Shown: positions 55,109 through 63,969, counted from the stretch's first letter. The stretch is 64,000 bases of DNA from Roseibium sp. (GCA_017643215.1 JAEPNV010000010.1:124001-188000), one strand, 5' to 3'. The notes: a model not told the origin generated them from the letters alone. Program-made: numbers and translations.

Positions 55109-55753
55109 CTATCCCGCATTCGCACCCAGGTGCTCCAGCACCAGCACCTGTGTTCCTTTCGGGCAGCGTTGATAAAGATCGATGACATCTTCCGGGAACA
55201 TGCGGATGCAGCCACTGGAAACGTCCCGGCCGATGCTCCACGGTTCCAGAGTGCTGTGCAACCGGTACCCCGTGTCCGCGCCGTCGCGGTAAAGATATAA
55301 TGCGCGCGGGCCAAGCGGATTGTTCGCCGCCCCGCCTTCCACCAGACGGGGAAGATCCGGCTGACGTTTCAGCATCTCGGGCGGCGGCACCCAGCGCGGC
55401 CACAGCGCCTTTCGGTCAATCCGCGCCCGGCCATACCATTTGAAGCCCTCGCGGCCGACGCCGACCCCGTAGCGCAACGCGGTGTTGTTTTCCCAAATGA
55501 CATAGAGAAAGTGGTTGCGGGTATCGACAACCACGGTCCCGGGCCGCTCAGGGCTGAAGTACTTGACCATCTGCCGGTGCCAGACGGGATCGATCTTCTT
55601 GAAGTTCGTGCTCCGGTAGCGGAAACCGTTATCGGCGACATACCCGTTGAAATATGCATTGGCCGCCGTATTGCCAAATGCGGGCACCCCGGTCAGGGCC
55701 AATCCCGCGCTGGCAGCACTTCCGGCCAAAAATGATCGGCGCGATATCGACAT
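55109..55753 (-). CDS. L,D-transpeptidase (YkuD family)
   Basis: A periplasmic enzyme that makes 3-3 peptidoglycan cross-links or attaches proteins to peptidoglycan (214 residues). A twin-arginine-type signal (MSISRRSFLAGSAASAGLALTG) is present. The YkuD active site is complete, with the His in RLHSTLEPWSIGRDVSSGCIRMFPED and the catalytic Cys of SSGCIRM. ATG at 55753 is chosen for its GGGAGG site six bases upstream, and it starts exactly at the signal. It ends 38 bp before the Pal-like lipoprotein gene start on the same strand, so the two probably form an envelope operon. Confidence 0.93.
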   Translation of the reverse strand: MSISRRSFLAGSAASAGLALTGVPAFGNTAANAYFNGYVADNGFRYRSTNFKKIDPVWHRQMVKYFSPERPGTVVVDTRNHFLYVIWENNTALRYGVGVGREGFKWYGRARIDRKALWPRWVPPPEMLKRQPDLPRLVEGGAANNPLGPRALYLYRDGADTGYRLHSTLEPWSIGRDVSSGCIRMFPEDVIDLYQRCPKGTQVLVLEHLGANAG

Positions 55754-55780
55754 GGAACACCTCCCAGTCAGGTGGCCGGG

Positions 55781-55813
55781 AAAAAACAAAGGGGGGCCTT
55801 CGTCTCAAGCCCC
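55781..55813 (-). terminator. Rho-independent terminator after the DMT transporter gene
   Basis: On the minus strand a 7-bp stem (GGGGCTT with AGGCCCC, one G-T pair) and a 7-8-base loop is followed by CC, TTTG and TTTTTT. It lies 48 bp after the DMT gene stop and just ahead of the L,D-transpeptidase start, so it insulates the two genes. Confidence 0.75.
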
Positions 55814-55860
55814 TCCGGCCCCTACGTCAATCCCATTAAGCCGAATCAAAGGGCCGAGCG

Positions 55861-56799
55861 TCAACTCTCCGCGCGCGCTTTGGTCGTCGAATCGGCGACT
55901 TTGACACGTTCCCGATAGAGCATGAACAATCCGGAGGCGACAACAACACTGGCTCCAACAATGGTGGTCGCCGTCGGCACATCGTCAAACACCGCGTAGC
56001 CGAGCGTCACCATCCAGACAATCTGGACATAGATGAATGGCGCCAGCAAGGGCGCCGGTGCCAACCGGTGGGCCAGAGTAAACAGCCAATGACCAATCAC
56101 GCCCCAAAATCCGGTGGACAGGAGCAAAAACCAGATGAAGCCATCCGGAGGATGGACCCACACGGATACCCCAACGGGCGTCATTGCAAGTGCAGCGACC
56201 AGACCGGATAGGACCAACAAGCTGGCCGCCGATTCCGTGTCCGCAAGCTTACGGGTCAACAACGCATAGACGGCATAGGTCAGCATTGCCGCAACGGAGT
56301 AAAGCGCGGCCCAATGCATCCCGCCCATGCCGGGCTGGGTTACGATCAAAACGCCCAAAAAACCGACGATGATGGCAATCCACCGCCGCATGCCGGCCCA
56401 CTCGCCCAGGATCGGGCCGGCGAGTGCCGTTACGACGAAAGGCACGGCGAACATGATCGACATCGTTTCCGCCAATTGCAGATGCTGCACGGCTAGGAAA
56501 TTGAACATCGTCGTTGACAACAGGCTCAGCGCGCGAATGCCCTGAAGTACGGGGCGTTTCGTCCACAGTGCTTTTGGCGTTTTCCAGATCTGGAACAAGA
56601 CCAGAGCCAAAAGGACATGCGTGACAAACCGGATCCAGACAATTTGAAGCGTCGGCAGATAGGCGCCCAGATACTTCGCCGTCGCATCCAGGATCGAAAA
56701 ACAAAGACACGCCAGCACGATCAGGCCGACTCCGGCCAACGGCGTCGCGGCACCTATGGAATTGCCGGGCTTCGCATCATCTTCGGACTGGGCGGTCAT
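55861..56799 (-). CDS. DMT superfamily permease (EamA domains)
   Basis: A membrane permease of 312 residues with about ten helices arranged as two EamA repeats (about 25-155 and 165-295). An AAGGA site precedes the ATG. It has no residues that identify a substrate; DMT members move amino acids, nucleotides and other metabolites. It is transcribed alone and ends at an intrinsic terminator. Confidence 0.92.
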   Translation of the reverse strand: MTAQSEDDAKPGNSIGAATPLAGVGLIVLACLCFSILDATAKYLGAYLPTLQIVWIRFVTHVLLALVLFQIWKTPKALWTKRPVLQGIRALSLLSTTMFNFLAVQHLQLAETMSIMFAVPFVVTALAGPILGEWAGMRRWIAIIVGFLGVLIVTQPGMGGMHWAALYSVAAMLTYAVYALLTRKLADTESAASLLVLSGLVAALAMTPVGVSVWVHPPDGFIWFLLLSTGFWGVIGHWLFTLAHRLAPAPLLAPFIYVQIVWMVTLGYAVFDDVPTATTIVGASVVVASGLFMLYRERVKVADSTTKARAES

Positions 56800-56933
56800 G
56801 GAGTTTGTCCTTGGAAACGGCCCAATCGGGGTGACGGTATAATATCGGGTCGACAGTACTAGCGTTCATCGGCAAGGTGAGAAAGGCCGCAGGGACCGGA
56901 TCCGGTACATCTTTCCAGACAAGCATCTCATTT

Positions 56934-57410
56934 ATGACCAATTCCGCCCAGTATGACCCGGTTCTGTCCATGACCACACCGGTTGGACAGATCACCCTCG
57001 CCGAGAAGCTGGGGGCAATTTCCACGTTGCAGTGGGGCGAGCGGCCAGGATCGACATCCACACCGTTATTGGTCGAGGCACGCCGGCAGCTCAACGCCTA
57101 TTTCGAAGGCCGTCTCAGCGAATTCGATCTGCCTTTGGCGCCGGATGGGACGGATTTTCACCTGGCTGTTTATGACGCGATGCTGGACATCCCGTACGGA
57201 CAGACGCGCACCTATGGTCAGATCGCCGCTGACCTTGACACCTATGGACAACCGATCGGCCAGGCCTGCGGCGCTAATCCGATCCCGATCATCATTCCCT
57301 GCCACCGGGTTTTGGCGGCCGACGGCCTTGGCGGTTATTCAGGCCGCGGCGGGGTCGACACAAAAATTACGCTGCTGAAACTGGAGGGCGGCTATCCCTT
57401 CCTTCTGTGA
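56934..57410 (+). CDS. ogt: Methylated-DNA-protein cysteine methyltransferase (Ogt type)
   Basis: A 158-residue repair protein that removes O6-alkyl groups from guanine by a suicide transfer to Cys. The active site is IIIPCHRVLAADG, with the upstream helix-turn-helix RTYGQIAADLDTYGQPIGQACGANP. It is the Ogt single-domain form without the Ada N-terminal domain. The start is unsure; ATG at 56934 is chosen over an in-frame GTG at 56877 because the longer N-terminus is atypical. It is divergent from the DMT gene. Confidence 0.93.
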   Translation: MTNSAQYDPVLSMTTPVGQITLAEKLGAISTLQWGERPGSTSTPLLVEARRQLNAYFEGRLSEFDLPLAPDGTDFHLAVYDAMLDIPYGQTRTYGQIAADLDTYGQPIGQACGANPIPIIIPCHRVLAADGLGGYSGRGGVDTKITLLKLEGGYPFLL

Positions 57411-57553
57411 TTGGAAGACACACGCGTCAATCGGTAGAACACTCTGTCTCGTGTCTGACCTGTCTTGCGATCTTCACAATTGGCGCTTAGGGAAACGACG
57501 ATTTCACGCCCTATGTCCCAGGCGATCCGGACATACCAAACGAACAGGTGGTC

Positions 57554-58867
57554 ATGGAGCCGTCCCCATCCCCAAGTCTCAAGTCCTTGTCCGCCGTATC
57601 CTTGAAAATCGGCCTTCTGTCATTTGGCGGTCCGGCCGCTCAAATCGCGATGATGCACAAGGAGTTCGTCGAGACTCGGAAATGGCTGTCGGACGAGCGG
57701 TTCCTGCACGCCCTTAACTATTGCATGCTCTTGCCCGGGCCCGAGGCGCAGCAATTGGCCACCTATTGCGGGTGGATCTCAGGACGAACCCGCGGCGGAT
57801 TGATCGCCGGCCTCCTGTTTATCCTACCGGGCGCATTTGCCATGGCCCTGGTGACCTGGATCTATGCCCGTTTCGGCAACGTTCCGATGATCGAAGGCCT
57901 GTTTTACGGGATCAAGGGCGGTGTTCTGGCGATTGTTGTTCAGGCTTTGATCAAGGTCGGTCAACGCGCGCTCAAGACATCTCTTGCATGGTTTTTGTGC
58001 GCGGCGTCCTTCCTGGCACTGTTCGTCTTTTCGATACCGTTTCCGATCGTCATCATCGCCGCCGGTCTTGCCGGCATCTGTCTCGTACGACCGGACGCGA
58101 ACACACAGGTAGACGTCGCCGTGCCGCCGGCCGCCCGGACAGGCCGGACCGTCCGCCTTCTTGCGATCGGATGTTGTGTTTGGGCGCTGCCTGTCGTGCT
58201 GGCCGCCGCCTTGCTATCGCCAGCGCATATACTGGTCGATATCGGACAGTTCTTTGCAACGCTCGCCGCGGTCAGCTTCGGCGGCGCCTATGCGCTGCTG
58301 AGTTACATGGCCCAGGTCGCCGTCGAAACCAAGGGCTGGCTCGGCGCCGGAGAAATGCTCGAGGGCCTCGGCCTTGCCGAAACGACGCCCGGGCCGTTAA
58401 TCCTGGTCACGCAATTCGTAGGTTTCCTCGCCGGTTGGCGGGCGCCGGATCCCTTCACACCGCTGTCCGCTGGCCTGCTTGCTGCTTTTGTTACGACTTG
58501 GGTGACTTTCGTGCCGAGTTTCGTGCTGGTCCTGGCCGGCGCGCCCTGGATGGAGCGGTTGCGCGGGAACAAGCGGCTCGCCGCGGCGCTCTCTGGGATC
58601 ACCGCCGCCGTTACCGGAACGATCTTGAACCTTGCGGTCTGGTTCGCGTTGAACGTGTTCTTTGCGCGTGTCGGTGAACACAGTTTTGGGCCGGCACATG
58701 TCCTCGTTCCGGATCCCGCGAGCCTTGATCCCACATTGGCAGGTATTGCGGCCGTCGCTGCCGGGCTGGTTTTTCTGGCCAAAAGAGGAATTGCGACCGT
58801 CGTCGGTCTGACTGCTTTGCTGGGCCTTGCCGCCTCTATGCTCGGACTTGGACCGGCTGCCGTTTGA
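57554..58867 (+). CDS. chrA: Chromate transporter ChrA (long form)
   Basis: An inner-membrane chromate efflux protein of 437 residues made of two homologous CHR halves. The first half has LSFGGPAAQIAMMHKEFVE and the second has VSFGGAYALLSYMAQVAVE, each followed by about six helices with LPGPEAQQLATYCGW and TTPGPLILVTQFVGF. ATG at 57554 is used over a GTG six bases upstream. It may give chromate tolerance; the native substrate is often sulfate-like. It is transcribed alone. Confidence 0.94.
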   Translation: MEPSPSPSLKSLSAVSLKIGLLSFGGPAAQIAMMHKEFVETRKWLSDERFLHALNYCMLLPGPEAQQLATYCGWISGRTRGGLIAGLLFILPGAFAMALVTWIYARFGNVPMIEGLFYGIKGGVLAIVVQALIKVGQRALKTSLAWFLCAASFLALFVFSIPFPIVIIAAGLAGICLVRPDANTQVDVAVPPAARTGRTVRLLAIGCCVWALPVVLAAALLSPAHILVDIGQFFATLAAVSFGGAYALLSYMAQVAVETKGWLGAGEMLEGLGLAETTPGPLILVTQFVGFLAGWRAPDPFTPLSAGLLAAFVTTWVTFVPSFVLVLAGAPWMERLRGNKRLAAALSGITAAVTGTILNLAVWFALNVFFARVGEHSFGPAHVLVPDPASLDPTLAGIAAVAAGLVFLAKRGIATVVGLTALLGLAASMLGLGPAAV

Positions 58868-59380
58868 TCCAAGAGGACTTGCAGCATTGAAGAACCACAA
58901 GCTTCAAGGGCGTGTCAGACTGCCGACAAACCAGTTCATCTTTCAACAGTCATGCGCGGGCCTGTCCCACTGATGTCCGGTTTTACGCGATTGCGGGATG
59001 TTCGTTGTCGGCCCGCATGCCTCACCATGCCGCCCCGGCCACCGAGCCGGGGCCCAGCACTTTGCGGAAGGTGTTGTTTTTCATGACAAAATGCGGTGGC
59101 TGCTGGTTCCCGGATGGCCGCTCACGCGGCCTCCGGGAAGGCACCAAATAGCAGGCCGCGCTCATGACAAAGCGCATGTCCTTACGCGTCTTGGCCGCGC
59201 AAAGTGCAAATGGTTCAATGACATAGGCCGGCACCTGGATTTTGAACCGGACAGCCGTAGGCCTGTCCCGAGCATCCATAAAGCTCTGATTTTTGTGGAT
59301 CCTCGGAACCCTGCGGGAGGATGACGACCGAAGTCGTGGATTGTCATCAACCTCACAAGCCTCAAGGCTTGTGGTTTCGC
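58868..59380. repeat. 513-bp intergenic region built of short hairpins (dispersed-repeat-like)
   Basis: No gene is supported. Several inverted repeats lie close together: CCCCGGC/GCCGGGG (59033-59052), GGCCGC/GCGGCC with outer CCGG arms (59110-59136), and ATCCTC/GAGGAT (59299-59322). Short phrases in the right half, such as those around 59240-59330, look like remnants of intergenic repeat elements of the kind I recall in alphaproteobacteria. The frames read through here are rich in Arg and Pro and have no domain. Copy number elsewhere cannot be checked from this window. Confidence 0.4.
59354..59373 (-). other. Stem-loop just after marR
   Basis: An 8-bp perfect stem (CACAAGCC/GGCTTGTG) with a TCAA loop lies eight bases after the marR stop on the minus strand. 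There is no T-run, so it is at most a weak terminator or an mRNA 3' end. Confidence 0.5.
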
Positions 59381-59893
59381 TCACCCGGCCAACTTCACCG
59401 TCTTGGCGGGCTGGTCGTCATCATCCGGCTCATTGTCTGTGTCGTGGTCCGGGTCGGTGTCGACAGACAAGGCCAGGTTCTTTTCCACCTGGCGCAGGAG
59501 CTTGCGGAGTTTTTTGCGGTCCTTGTCGTCAAGGCCGGCCATGGCCTCCCGCTCAAGCCGCTTCCAGGCCTTGTCGACCGATGCCACCAGCGCCCGCCCG
59601 GCATCGGTAAGATGGACGCGGGCAAGACGTCCGTCCGTATCAGACACCTGGCGTCGGACATATCCTTGCGTCGAAAGCCGGGTGACCATCTTCGTGACGG
59701 TCGGAGGTTGAACGCCCAGCGCCAGAGCAAGCTGGCTCATGGTCCGCCCGTCCGAATCCGCCAGAACCTTGAGAACAAGTTCTTGCCCGGGATGAAGGCC
59801 AATGCGCATCAGATGACCGCCCGAGCGGGCGCGCAGCGCCTTGGACGATTGGTTCAGACGAAAGGTCACGCTTTTCTTGTAGTTGAAAGCCAT
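59381..59893 (-). CDS. MarR family transcriptional regulator
   Basis: A 170-residue winged helix regulator. The recognition region reads MSQLALALGVQPPTVTKMVTRLSTQGYVRRQVSDTDGRLARVHLTDAG, typical of MarR. The C-terminal tail (about 150-170) is acidic (DTDPDHDTDNEPDDDDQ), which is unusual. ATG at 59893 is chosen with an AGGA site; the frame is open to 59959. It follows two NAD(P)H oxidoreductase genes on the same strand and has an operator-like inverted repeat upstream, so it probably controls itself, and perhaps them. Confidence 0.9.
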   Translation of the reverse strand: MAFNYKKSVTFRLNQSSKALRARSGGHLMRIGLHPGQELVLKVLADSDGRTMSQLALALGVQPPTVTKMVTRLSTQGYVRRQVSDTDGRLARVHLTDAGRALVASVDKAWKRLEREAMAGLDDKDRKKLRKLLRQVEKNLALSVDTDPDHDTDNEPDDDDQPAKTVKLAG

Positions 59894-59977
59894 GCCGTCA
59901 TGTCCTGTTGCGTTTGCCGGGCCCGAATCAAACCGCCAGCCCGGAGGAAATCCGCGCAAACACTAGTTATGATAATT

Positions 59978-59995
59978 AACCGTCAAATGACAGTT
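59978..59995. promoter_or_regulatory. MarR-type inverted repeat overlapping a -35-like element
   Basis: AACCGTCAAATGACAGTT is an 18-bp near-perfect inverted repeat (seven of eight arm positions pair, with a two-base centre). It lies 85 bp upstream of the marR start. On the minus strand it overlaps TTGACG, a -35-like hexamer, and is followed by TTATGATAA and a weak -10-like TAGTGT. This arrangement fits autoregulation by MarR. Confidence 0.5.
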
Positions 59996-60014
59996 TTGGC
60001 AAAAGCTTCAAATC

Positions 60015-60602
60015 CTAGAACTTGCCAACACGTTGTTTGACCTTAGCCAAATAAGCAGCCCGGCTTTGAGGCGTTGAACTGTCCATCTGGTAATGGGCGA
60101 GATAGAGCGTTTTGCACCGTGGGGCGCAAAGCGCTCGAATACCGCGCAAGATCGTCTTGCGCCCCGGTTCACCCATCATTTTGGAGATGAACCAGGTGGC
60201 CCCGCAGGTGGTCACAACAGCAATTTTCTCAATGTGTTGCATCTTCGGCCGCATCGGCGTTGTGGCCGTCGGCATTTCGAACGTCACATGCGGCACCCAA
60301 ACCCGGTCCAGCCAGCCCTTGAGCATGGCCGGCAAGCCAAACCACCAGGTCGGATACACAAAGACCAGCATGTTGCACCAGGAAAGGTGTTCCAGATGCA
60401 CCGCGACCGGCGCCTCGTTCGAGCCCCGATCATGATAGCCCCGGCGCTCGTCCGCGCTCATGGCCGGTTCGAACCCGGTCGCATAAAGATCCAGAACCTT
60501 GACCTCGTGGCCGGATGATTTGAGCGATTCGACCACGGCCGTGCAAACAGCGGCATTATAGCTCTCCGGGCACGGATGGCTGCAGACGACCAACACGCGC
60601 AT
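60015..60602 (-). CDS. NAD(P)H-dependent oxidoreductase (flavodoxin-like fold, MdaB/KefF type), second copy
   Basis: A 195-residue flavoprotein-type reductase. It begins MRVLVVCSHPCPESYNAAV (FMN/FAD phosphate-binding loop), and FVYPTWWFGLPAMLKGWLDRVW is the family signature. ATG at 60602 shares one base with the stop of the upstream paralogue (TGATG), so the two are translationally coupled. Similar enzymes reduce quinones or nitro compounds. The pair with a MarR regulator points to a response to quinone or electrophile stress, which is inference. Confidence 0.9.
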   Translation of the reverse strand: MRVLVVCSHPCPESYNAAVCTAVVESLKSSGHEVKVLDLYATGFEPAMSADERRGYHDRGSNEAPVAVHLEHLSWCNMLVFVYPTWWFGLPAMLKGWLDRVWVPHVTFEMPTATTPMRPKMQHIEKIAVVTTCGATWFISKMMGEPGRKTILRGIRALCAPRCKTLYLAHYQMDSSTPQSRAAYLAKVKQRVGKF

Positions 60603-61183
60603 CAAAACGCCTCCATGGCCCGTTCGACCCGGCCCAAGAACGCCGTTCGCTGGTCGTCAGAGGCCCGGTTCATGTCGTAAAGCGCATGATAGCCGACGGA
60701 TGCGCCGGGTTTGATCAGGCCCCGCAAAACCCGGCACGCGATTTTCCGCGGCGGGTCACCGACCAAGACCGCTCGCAACCGGGACCCGCCATAGGTGGTC
60801 GCCACAGCCAGCTTTTGGATGAAGCGCAGGTTCGGAACAACTCTGCCGTCACGCATTTTGAAGGAAACACCCGGCAGGAACACGCGGTCGAAAAAACCCT
60901 TCAGGATGGCCGGATGGCCGAAATTCCAGACCGGCGTCACGATGACGAGGCCGCGCGCGGCCTCCAGCCGCTCCACGTAAGACGCAACGGGATCGCGGTT
61001 GCAGGCAAGGTCGTGATAAGCCAGCCGTTCCTGACGGCTCAGGCGCGGTTCAAATCCTTCCGCATAAAGATCGCAGTCATCAACCTCATGCCCCGCCGTC
61101 TTGAGCCCCCGGACCACCCCTTGATGGAGAGCGGCCGCAAAGCTCGTTTCCACCGGATGGGCAAATAAAACGAGAACCCGCAC
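60602..61183 (-). CDS. NAD(P)H-dependent oxidoreductase (flavodoxin-like fold), first copy
   Basis: A 193-residue paralogue of the next gene. It starts at GTG with AGGAAA five bases upstream (MRVLVLFAHPVETSFAAALH), and VTPVWNFGHPAILKGFFDRVFLPG is the family signature; here Trp-Asn-Phe replaces the common Trp-Trp-Phe. VGYHALYDMN near the end matches the sister protein's LAHYQMD, and the parallel length shows a tandem duplication. The stop TGA overlaps the sister ATG. Exact substrate is unknown. Confidence 0.9.
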   Translation of the reverse strand: MRVLVLFAHPVETSFAAALHQGVVRGLKTAGHEVDDCDLYAEGFEPRLSRQERLAYHDLACNRDPVASYVERLEAARGLVIVTPVWNFGHPAILKGFFDRVFLPGVSFKMRDGRVVPNLRFIQKLAVATTYGGSRLRAVLVGDPPRKIACRVLRGLIKPGASVGYHALYDMNRASDDQRTAFLGRVERAMEAF

Positions 61184-61240
61184 GCGTCTTTCCTCTAAAA
61201 CCTCGCCAATTACGTTCTGGCCGGCCTCGGGGCGGCTAAG

Positions 61241-62647
61241 CTAGCTCGCTTGCAGCCCGGGGAACAGAAACAGTTTGTCCGACGAATAATCGTAATTCGG
61301 ATCTTCCCAAGCGATCATCTTGCCGGGATTGAGCAAGCCTTTGGGATCTGCCTGTTTCTTGAACGCAAGCTGGACGGCGTCTGTTTGCTTCATACCGCCT
61401 TCTTCAAGCGTGTAACGGTGTGGATTGAAGATCGGGCAGCCGTTGTCCTCGTGCATCCGGATGATCTCGTTCAACCGATCCTCATTGGTGTACCGCACGA
61501 TCGGTAGACCAAAGCATGTTACTTTGCCGTCAAAACGCACATACTCCAGATGGGTGGGAACCTCGTCTCCAAGCAATTCGCTCATCGTCCGCACCCGTTC
61601 GATCTGATGGGGGAACGGATAAAGGACCTGGAGATAAGTGATGGTCGGATCGACCCGCAGCCCGCGCAACGTCGTGTGGTTCCAGGTGAGCTCGAAGGCC
61701 GGCGGCAATCCCTTTTTTTCAGCTTCGCTGGCCTTGTCCGAGCGATACACGATCGACGCCTTGCGGTGCCGGGCCGTAAAGGCCGCGAACGCATCCATGG
61801 CGAACGGCGCGACCATGCACACAACCACAGACATGTCCTTGCGGATGAACTTCTGGTGCCGGAGGAAATAGTCGTGCGGGACGGGCGCCGCGATCGGCGC
61901 AACCTCCTTGACCAAAAGGCCGTCCAGGTTGCCAAGCTCATCTGCGAAATGGACCCCGTCCATGAACGCATCGAACCCGACCATCACATCGACCCAGTCA
62001 TAGGCCGCCGTCAGGGGCATCTCCACCTCGGTGATGATCCCGTTTGTGCCATAGGCATGCATGACTTTTTGAAGATCTTCGCCGGTCATTTCCAGGATCT
62101 GGGGCTCGGCTTCCATGGTGATCACGCGCAGCCGGATCACATTGCCAATGTCCCGCAGGCCGCCCCAATTGATCGACCCCACCCCGCCGGACCCGCCGGC
62201 GATAAAGCCGCCGATCGTCGCGGTCCGGTAGGTCGACGGGTGCATTCTGAGTTCCTGGCCCGAATGGGCGCGCGCCGCATCGTCGATGTCGGAGATGATG
62301 GCCCCGGCCTCCGCAACCACGACCCCGGGTCGGATTTCCTTGATCTTGTTCAGCTGTGCGAGATTAAGCACGAGCCCGCCCGACAGGGGCATCGCCTGGC
62401 CGTAATTGCCGGTTCCCGCCCCCCGGGTCGTTACCGGGATGTCATGGGCAAAACAGGCCTTCAGGATCCGGATGATGTCGGCTTCCGTCTCCGGCGTCAC
62501 GATCATGTCGGCCGTAACGTGGTCAAGCTGTTGTTTGAGGACCGGCGAATACCAGAAAAAATCGCGGCTCTTTTGCTTCACGATCTGGGGATTGTCCTCA
62601 ATCTGCAATCCGTCCAACTCGTCTTTCAGGCGGTCGAGATCGCTCAT
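61241..62647 (-). CDS. FAD-binding oxidoreductase (GlcD/VAO-type)
   Basis: A 468-residue flavoenzyme. The N-terminal FAD_binding_4 (PCMH) domain has VTPETEADIIRILKACFAHDIPVTTRGAGTGNYGQ and SGGVGSINWGGLRDIGNV. The C-terminal oxidase domain ends with LNPGKMIAWEDPN, the GlcD-type LNPGK motif. It probably oxidises a 2-hydroxy acid or similar alcohol in the cytoplasm or membrane. Its ATG overlaps the stop of the upstream amidohydrolase gene (ATGA), so they are translationally coupled. AAAGGGA precedes the ATG. No glcE or glcF partner is next to it. Confidence 0.88.
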   Translation of the reverse strand: MSDLDRLKDELDGLQIEDNPQIVKQKSRDFFWYSPVLKQQLDHVTADMIVTPETEADIIRILKACFAHDIPVTTRGAGTGNYGQAMPLSGGLVLNLAQLNKIKEIRPGVVVAEAGAIISDIDDAARAHSGQELRMHPSTYRTATIGGFIAGGSGGVGSINWGGLRDIGNVIRLRVITMEAEPQILEMTGEDLQKVMHAYGTNGIITEVEMPLTAAYDWVDVMVGFDAFMDGVHFADELGNLDGLLVKEVAPIAAPVPHDYFLRHQKFIRKDMSVVVCMVAPFAMDAFAAFTARHRKASIVYRSDKASEAEKKGLPPAFELTWNHTTLRGLRVDPTITYLQVLYPFPHQIERVRTMSELLGDEVPTHLEYVRFDGKVTCFGLPIVRYTNEDRLNEIIRMHEDNGCPIFNPHRYTLEEGGMKQTDAVQLAFKKQADPKGLLNPGKMIAWEDPNYDYSSDKLFLFPGLQAS

Positions 62648-63969
62648 GTCGCCAATTCCCTTTCATGCATCAAATGGTCAAGCTCGCGGTAGTCGGGCAG
62701 GGTTCGCGCGAGTGTTTGTCCGGCGCGCAGAACCGTCCGCGGTCCCGCCGGCCGTGACAAAAGCTCGCTCCATGACCGGGCCCGAAAAACCATCATATCC
62801 GCCAACGCGCCTTCCGAGAGGCGCCCAAAGTCCAAGCGCAACATCTCCGCCGGCGCCGTGCTGACGGTCTTGATCCAGTCGCCCACCGGATGATCAAAAT
62901 GCGCGATCCGGGTCGCTTGGGCATAGACCTCGATCAAATCGAGGTCGCCATAGGCGTAAAACGGGTCGCGGGTGTTGTCGGAAGCCACAGCGACCGGAAT
63001 CCCCCTGTGCTTCATCTCGTGCAGAAGCGTCACGCCGCGAAACCGGGGCGTCCGGCCGCAATTCCGGTCCTGAAGGTACATGTTGCACAGCGGCAGCGAG
63101 ACGATGCCAATCCCGGCCGCAGCGACGAGATCAAGCGTGCGGTCGATGGCATCGTCCGGCTGACGCGACAAGGAGCAGCAATGACCGCACACGATCTTGC
63201 CCTCAAATCCGGCACGCAGGGCCGCCTCCGCGATCAACCGCAAGCTGACCGCGTCAGGATCGAGCGTTTCATCGACATGAAAATCAAGGTCAAGCCCGCG
63301 CGCCTTTGCGGCGGCGAAGATCGCATCGAGATGCGTCTCCAGACCGGGGATCATATAGGTCACGGCACCGAGGATGCCGCCCGTTTCCGCCATCAGATCG
63401 GCCATGCGGATTAGATGATTGGGATCCTCATCAAGACGTTCGATGCCGAACAGACAGGCGCCCTGCAGGGCGATCCGGCCCGCCCACTCCTGCCGCAATT
63501 CTGCGAAGACCGGCCAGGTGATGGCGTCTTGAGGAGGAATGCTGTCGAGATGCGTGCGAATGGCCGCCGTACCATGGGCATAGGCGCATTTCAGGCCGAA
63601 TGTCATGCGCGCCCGAACGTCGTCTGCGCTCCAGTTCGCCGCGCGGTCCTCGCCAACGGCCGTCAGCGCGCCCATGAACGACCCGTCGGGATTGGGCTTG
63701 CGCTCCCAGATGTGCCCCTTGTCGAGATGGGTATGCATGTCGACAAGAGCCGGAAGGATCAGGCCGCCATCGAGGTCTATGCCTTGGTCCATCCCGGAAG
63801 CCTGCCGGGCAGGCCGGATCCTTGAGATCCGTCCGCCGGCAATCTCCACATCGATGGCAACGAGTTCGCCGGGCATCTCCTTGCAAACGGCTTCTGGCAG
63901 CAAACAGGCCGGTGCTACACCGTTTTTCAAAAGCGCGTCACCCGCAACGGCTGTGGCAATCACCTCCAT
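62644..63969 (-). CDS. Cytosine-deaminase-like amidohydrolase
   Basis: A metal-dependent hydrolase of 441 residues from the CodA-like group. Metal ligands appear in DMHTHLDKGHIW, in FHVDETLDPDA and GHCCSLS, and in VASDNTRDPFYAYGD (the conserved Asp). The N-terminus (about 1-60) forms the small beta domain. Members of this group deaminate cytosine or hydrolyse related N-heterocycles such as isoguanine, creatinine or N-isopropylammelide, so the substrate is open. It is the first gene in view of an operon that continues with the GlcD-like oxidase. The end of the window is 31 bp upstream, so an extra gene before it cannot be excluded. Confidence 0.88.
   Translation of the reverse strand: MEVIATAVAGDALLKNGVAPACLLPEAVCKEMPGELVAIDVEIAGGRISRIRPARQASGMDQGIDLDGGLILPALVDMHTHLDKGHIWERKPNPDGSFMGALTAVGEDRAANWSADDVRARMTFGLKCAYAHGTAAIRTHLDSIPPQDAITWPVFAELRQEWAGRIALQGACLFGIERLDEDPNHLIRMADLMAETGGILGAVTYMIPGLETHLDAIFAAAKARGLDLDFHVDETLDPDAVSLRLIAEAALRAGFEGKIVCGHCCSLSRQPDDAIDRTLDLVAAAGIGIVSLPLCNMYLQDRNCGRTPRFRGVTLLHEMKHRGIPVAVASDNTRDPFYAYGDLDLIEVYAQATRIAHFDHPVGDWIKTVSTAPAEMLRLDFGRLSEGALADMMVFRARSWSELLSRPAGPRTVLRAGQTLARTLPDYRELDHLMHERELAT

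Noticed and set aside
61550-62692. A 380-codon frame antisense to the GlcD-like gene
   Set aside because: Opposite a gene with clear FAD motifs and a coupled start; no domain or good start site.
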